DNA from: an uncultured Collinsella sp.
GTDB lineage: Bacteria > Actinomycetota > Coriobacteriia > Coriobacteriales > Coriobacteriaceae
Assembly (NCBI GenBank): GCA_900549215.1
Contig: URNJ01000091.1
Coordinates: 1 to 7,294 of the forward strand
Length of the DNA: 7,294 nt
Direction: 5' to 3'
Position numbers and translations under genes: made by a program. Shown here piece after piece: positions 4,221 through 7,294 of the stretch. Numbering within the stretch: the first letter of the stretch is position 1; each line of letters opens with the position of its first letter. Under the pieces are notes generated by a model. It was not told where the DNA came from, made no database searches, and worked only from the letters and a program-made list of their open reading frames with translations.

Positions 4221-6410
4221 TTAAATCAATTTGGTTGACTCCAGCTTTTCGATGATCCAGTCGTTGGCTTTGATGACCGGACGGCGGAAGACGACGCCCA
4301 GGGCCAGCGACGGAATCAGATAGCTCGCCAGAATGCCCAGCTCAACCCAGTACTCCATATGGTAGGCGCCAGCCATGGCGGCATGCATGGCGTTAATGCC
4401 ATGGGTAAACGGCAGGAACGGATAGATCGCCTGGAACACAGGGCCGGTCATCTCGATGGGGAACGTACCGCCCGAACCGCCGACCTGCATGACCAGCAGC
4501 ACAACGGCCAAAGCCTTGCCGATATCGCCAAACGAAACCGTAAGCGTGTAGACGATATTGGAGAACACGAGACTCGCGACCCAGCCCGCCAGCACAAACT
4601 GCAGCGGGTTGTCGCACTGAATGCCAAAGAACAGGATGTCGCCCGCGCACACGAGCGTTGCCTGCAGCAGGGCCAGACCGCCAAAGAACAGGTAGCGGCC
4701 CAGGTAGATCTCGTGCAAGCGCACGGGGATTAACTCATTGATGAGTTCGTCGTCAACCGACACCTTCATCATGGCCGCCAGCACGATCGAGCCGACCCAG
4801 AGCGACAGAATCGTGTAGAACGGCGCCATGGCCGAGCCGTAGTTGCGGATCGGATAGACCGGCTTGCGATCGAGCGCGACGGGACCGGAAAGCGACACGG
4901 CCAAACCCTCGGGATCATTGCCAATCATCGTCTTGATCGTGGCCAGATCGTCCGACATAAGGGCGCCGTCGAGCTCGTCCTTAAAGGCACTGATCTTATC
5001 GGACGCTTCACCCAGCTGATCGGAAGCCTTGTTGACCAGCTTTGCAGCCTTGGAGAGGCCCTTTGCCAGCGAACCGGATGCGTCGGTCAGGCCGTCTACG
5101 GCGCTATCCAGATCGCCCGAGATGCCATCCAGCGAGTCCAGGATGCCTGAAACCGTCTTCTTGAGCTCCTTTGCCTTGACCGAGAACGTGGAGTCGTAGT
5201 CGGACTTGGCGCCCGAAATGCCCGCCTTGGCATCGGCGATGGCCTGGTCGACTTCGGCACGCGTGCTGTTGACCTCTGCCATGCTGTCAGAAAGGGACTT
5301 AGCAGTTGCCGTCAGGTCCTTGGCGCTGTTGCGATACTCCACCGCGATCCTGTTCAGCGATGTTGCCACAGACTTGAGGCTCTCCTGGAGCTTTTCGTCA
5401 CTGACCTGCTCGGCAAAGCCGCGGAGCTGGTCGGCCGTGGCGTCGATATCGTCGGCACGTGTATTGAGCGCCGCCGCGGCATCGTTGAGCTGAGACACCG
5501 TAAGGTCAACATGCTGATTCGCGGCATCGAATGCCTTCGCAAGCTCGGCGGACACGTTGTCGAACGAGCCAGCGCTTCCGTCAATCGCGGCGTTGATGGC
5601 GTCGTTGGCGGCCTTCAGCGCTTCTTTGGAATCGCTCATGCCGCTCTTGGCATGCTCCATCAACCGCTTGGTCGACTCATCGACCGTACCCGTCTGCTGG
5701 AGCATACCGCTCGCCGACGTCAACGAATCGGACGTAGAGCTCAAAATGCCCGCCAGCGACGAAGCATTAGCCTGAACGTCTTGCAGGTCCTCAATCGAAT
5801 CGCCGAGCGTCGAGGACAGGTTGGCGATAAAGTTGCTGACCTGGTCGGTGCTCATGTAATCGAGCAGGCTGGACACCGTCTTAAGACCGATGCTCGTAAT
5901 GGTCTCGGTAAAAGATTCGTTAACCTGGTTCTGAACGGCGCTCGAACCCTTCTCGGTCACGATCTGCGCGATGGCGTTGGCCTTCTGGTTCTCGTAAAAC
6001 TCGATATCGGCGTGTTTCACGTCGGTCGAGAAAAGCGTCATCATGTCAGCGCTAAACGTTTTGGGGATAACGACGGCAGCATAGTACGCGCCCGACTTAA
6101 CGCCCTCGATAGCCTTTTCGCGATCGTTAAGCACAACCCAATCGAAGCTCTCGTTGCCGCGTAGGGTGGCGGTCACGTTTTCGCCCACGTTAACCTCGAC
6201 GGGAATCAGATCGCTCTCGTAACCCTCATCGGTGTTGACCACGGCGATCTTAAGATTGCCGGTGTTGCCGTACGGATCCCAGCTGCCGGCGATGTTAAAC
6301 CACGCGTACAGACACGGCACGATAATGAGGCCCATCACGACAATCAAGCCGATCACGGAGCGAGACACGTTTTGGACATCGCGCCTAAACAGATGCAGGA
6401 TGTTCTTCAT
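4221..6410 (-). CDS. YhgE/Pip domain membrane protein (complete)
   Basis: Encodes a 729-aa polytopic membrane protein of the YhgE/Pip family, which includes Lactococcus Pip (phage infection protein) and is related to EsaA/YueB. The N-terminal domain has helix 1 at about 18-37 and then the hallmark AWFNIAGSWDPYGNTGN (36-52) and IAVVNTDEG (55-63). Residues about 180-485 are rich in Ala, Ser, Asp, Leu and Lys with heptad-like spacing. They should form a long helical or coiled-coil stalk outside the membrane. The C-terminal domain has five helices (about 530-548, 573-597, 602-625, 629-643, 686-708) with the family segments FGDIGKA (627-633), PIEM (651-654) and PFLPFTHGIN (664-673). The ATG directly follows the TAA of the upstream paralogue, and AAGGAGG at 6427-6421 lies inside that gene's end. 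The biological role in this group is unknown. Family members act as phage receptors or with type VII secretion, but no secretion genes are seen here. The two-gene arrangement suggests a heteromeric complex. Confidence 0.93.
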   Translation of the reverse strand: MKNILHLFRRDVQNVSRSVIGLIVVMGLIIVPCLYAWFNIAGSWDPYGNTGNLKIAVVNTDEGYESDLIPVEVNVGENVTATLRGNESFDWVVLNDREKAIEGVKSGAYYAAVVIPKTFSADMMTLFSTDVKHADIEFYENQKANAIAQIVTEKGSSAVQNQVNESFTETITSIGLKTVSSLLDYMSTDQVSNFIANLSSTLGDSIEDLQDVQANASSLAGILSSTSDSLTSASGMLQQTGTVDESTKRLMEHAKSGMSDSKEALKAANDAINAAIDGSAGSFDNVSAELAKAFDAANQHVDLTVSQLNDAAAALNTRADDIDATADQLRGFAEQVSDEKLQESLKSVATSLNRIAVEYRNSAKDLTATAKSLSDSMAEVNSTRAEVDQAIADAKAGISGAKSDYDSTFSVKAKELKKTVSGILDSLDGISGDLDSAVDGLTDASGSLAKGLSKAAKLVNKASDQLGEASDKISAFKDELDGALMSDDLATIKTMIGNDPEGLAVSLSGPVALDRKPVYPIRNYGSAMAPFYTILSLWVGSIVLAAMMKVSVDDELINELIPVRLHEIYLGRYLFFGGLALLQATLVCAGDILFFGIQCDNPLQFVLAGWVASLVFSNIVYTLTVSFGDIGKALAVVLLVMQVGGSGGTFPIEMTGPVFQAIYPFLPFTHGINAMHAAMAGAYHMEYWVELGILASYLIPSLALGVVFRRPVIKANDWIIEKLESTKLI

Positions 6411-7294
6411 TTATGCCTCACCTCCTTTGGAGTGCTTGCCAAGCGCGGTGGTATCTCCATCATTTGTGGCTGTGCTGTCGCTGCCCTGAGATTTATGGTG
6501 CGAGCCGATATGCGGCAAGCGGCCCGTGGACTGATCGCCGCCCTTGGCACCACGCTCGCTGGCGTTGAGGCCAAACATGTGGCGGGCGGCAGGAATGGCG
6601 GCCGTGTGCTCGCGCATCTCGCGACGCAGGTCCTCATCCGAAAGCGCCGAGATGCGCATCTGGGTATTGAGGCTCGCGCGGATATATTCGATATTGATAA
6701 GCCAGCCGCAGATGGCAATAACCGAGATGATCCAAATGACAAGCAGGATGATCTTGCCGTTATTGTCGATATCGAGAACCGTCGACAGGACAAAGAGCAG
6801 GACCTGAACGCCCACCACGGCGGCAAAACCGCCCTTGATGTAGTACGGGTAGCGATGTTCAAAGGCGACCGCATGATCGAGCAGTTCGCGACGGTACGAA
6901 TCGGAATCGAGCATGACACGCATGGCCGTGCGCAGCGAGTAGCGCTGGCGCGGCAGGTCGTTGGACTCGCAAATCATCATACCGGTCGTAGAAAGCTGTT
7001 TATCAAAGAGCAGGTTAAGGTTGAGCAGCAGCGGACGCAGCTGCAGACCGATAAAGAGCGCCACGATCAAGAACACGCCCAGAATGCACAGGTTAAACAG
7101 GTAGTTGAACGAATACATGCCGCCGACCGTCTCGCGCAGCAGATTGATGCCGTAGGTAAAGGGCAGCAGCGGATGCAGCCATTGGAAGAAGCCGGGCATC
7201 ATCTCAATGGGATACATGCCCGACGAACCGGGGATCTGCACAATGACGAGGATGACGCCGATTGCCTTGCCGATATGCTTAAAGGTGGTGGACA
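6411..7294 (-). CDS. YhgE/Pip domain protein, C-terminal part, with extra membrane module
   Basis: The reading frame is open to the right edge, so 293 C-terminal residues are visible and the N-terminus lies outside the window. The GTG at 7241 is internal, because the codons upstream of it (FKHIGKAIGVILVI) match FGDIGKALAVVLLV of the downstream paralogue. The shared family part continues with PGSSGMYPIEM, PLLPFTYGIN and a helix at about 7109-7044. The paralogue ends soon after that helix. This protein instead adds about 190 residues: a charged cytoplasmic-looking segment (LRTAMRVMLDSDSYRRELL), two more helices (about 6836-6771 and 6755-6690) and a hydrophilic tail. The tail begins with SDEDLRREMREH and ends in a low-complexity Gly/Ser/Thr/His/Lys stretch. 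The extra module is not recognised. With the second YhgE gene it forms a coupled operon, and the two products may assemble together. Membership of the family is well supported, and the role is unknown. Confidence 0.88.
   Translation of the reverse strand, partial: STTFKHIGKAIGVILVIVQIPGSSGMYPIEMMPGFFQWLHPLLPFTYGINLLRETVGGMYSFNYLFNLCILGVFLIVALFIGLQLRPLLLNLNLLFDKQLSTTGMMICESNDLPRQRYSLRTAMRVMLDSDSYRRELLDHAVAFEHRYPYYIKGGFAAVVGVQVLLFVLSTVLDIDNNGKIILLVIWIISVIAICGWLINIEYIRASLNTQMRISALSDEDLRREMREHTAAIPAARHMFGLNASERGAKGGDQSTGRLPHIGSHHKSQGSDSTATNDGDTTALGKHSKGGEA
6416..6427 (-). promoter_or_regulatory. Coupled ribosome binding site for the second YhgE gene
   Basis: The minus strand reads AAGGAGG (6427-6421) and then TGAGG (6420-6416) just before TAAATG. 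The ribosome binding site lies entirely in the last codons of the upstream gene, and the stop and start codons abut without overlap. Translation of the second protein is therefore likely coupled to termination of the first, giving a fixed ratio of the two products. Confidence 0.75.

Noticed and set aside
3965..4255. Plus-strand open frame crossing the DMT-YhgE gap
   Set aside because: It overlaps the DMT start, its promoter region, the YhgE terminator and the YhgE end, and its product resembles nothing.
5511..6164. Plus-strand open frame of 217 codons opposite the YhgE gene
   Set aside because: It is a composition-driven shadow of the stalk and N-terminal coding region, with no domain recognisable.
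7239..7241. GTG as the true start of the rightmost gene
   Set aside because: The frame stays open to the edge and the upstream codons match the paralogue, so the gene is cut by the window.
4221..7294. Type VII secretion locus
   Set aside because: YhgE/Pip proteins are related to EsaA, but no WXG100 protein, FtsK/SpoIIIE ATPase or other secretion component is present in the window.

Overview
The window looks like a stretch of chromosome from a gut actinobacterium of the class Coriobacteriia, most likely Collinsella or a close relative. This is inferred from the high G+C, the AAGGAG-type ribosome binding sites, the compact run of genes on one strand, and the tandem YhgE/Pip proteins with a Coriobacteriia-like style. 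No marker gene is present to prove it. Every convincing gene is on the minus strand, so transcription runs from right to left.

Read in the direction of transcription: (1) 7294-6411 holds the C-terminal part of a YhgE/Pip-family membrane protein that enters from the right edge. It carries an extra membrane domain and a cytoplasmic tail. (2) 6410-4221 is a complete second YhgE/Pip protein of 729 aa. Its ATG directly follows the stop of the first (TAAATG), so the pair is a translationally coupled operon. It ends at a strong intrinsic terminator at 4123-4091. (3) 4019-3036 is a ten-helix EamA/DMT exporter with its own terminator at 3023-2999. (4) 2920-1625 is an M20-family zinc amidohydrolase of the YxeP/HipO/aminoacylase type. 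(5) 1503-199 is a 12-helix MFS transporter resembling the oxalate/formate antiporter group. The M20 and MFS genes are 121 bp apart with no ordinary terminator between them and probably form one unit. The hydrolase would cleave an N-acyl amino acid or peptide-like compound, and the transporter would carry a related substrate or product.

The left end (1-198) has no supportable gene. It contains two large, well-formed inverted repeats, at 26-89 and 101-162, just downstream of the MFS gene, and they resemble dispersed REP-like intergenic elements.

The most interesting parts are outside the ordinary annotation. The M20-MFS gap encodes a long nested RNA hairpin with a GUAA tetraloop. A bulged segment of it can also pair with a sequence just ahead of a U6 run and the MFS ribosome binding site, which is the layout of a riboswitch or attenuator. 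The DMT gene has a run of eight G's exactly where the usual conserved GE dipeptide should be. The upstream YhgE protein carries an extra C-terminal two-helix module that its partner lacks. No tRNA, rRNA, CRISPR array, insertion sequence or phage gene was seen.
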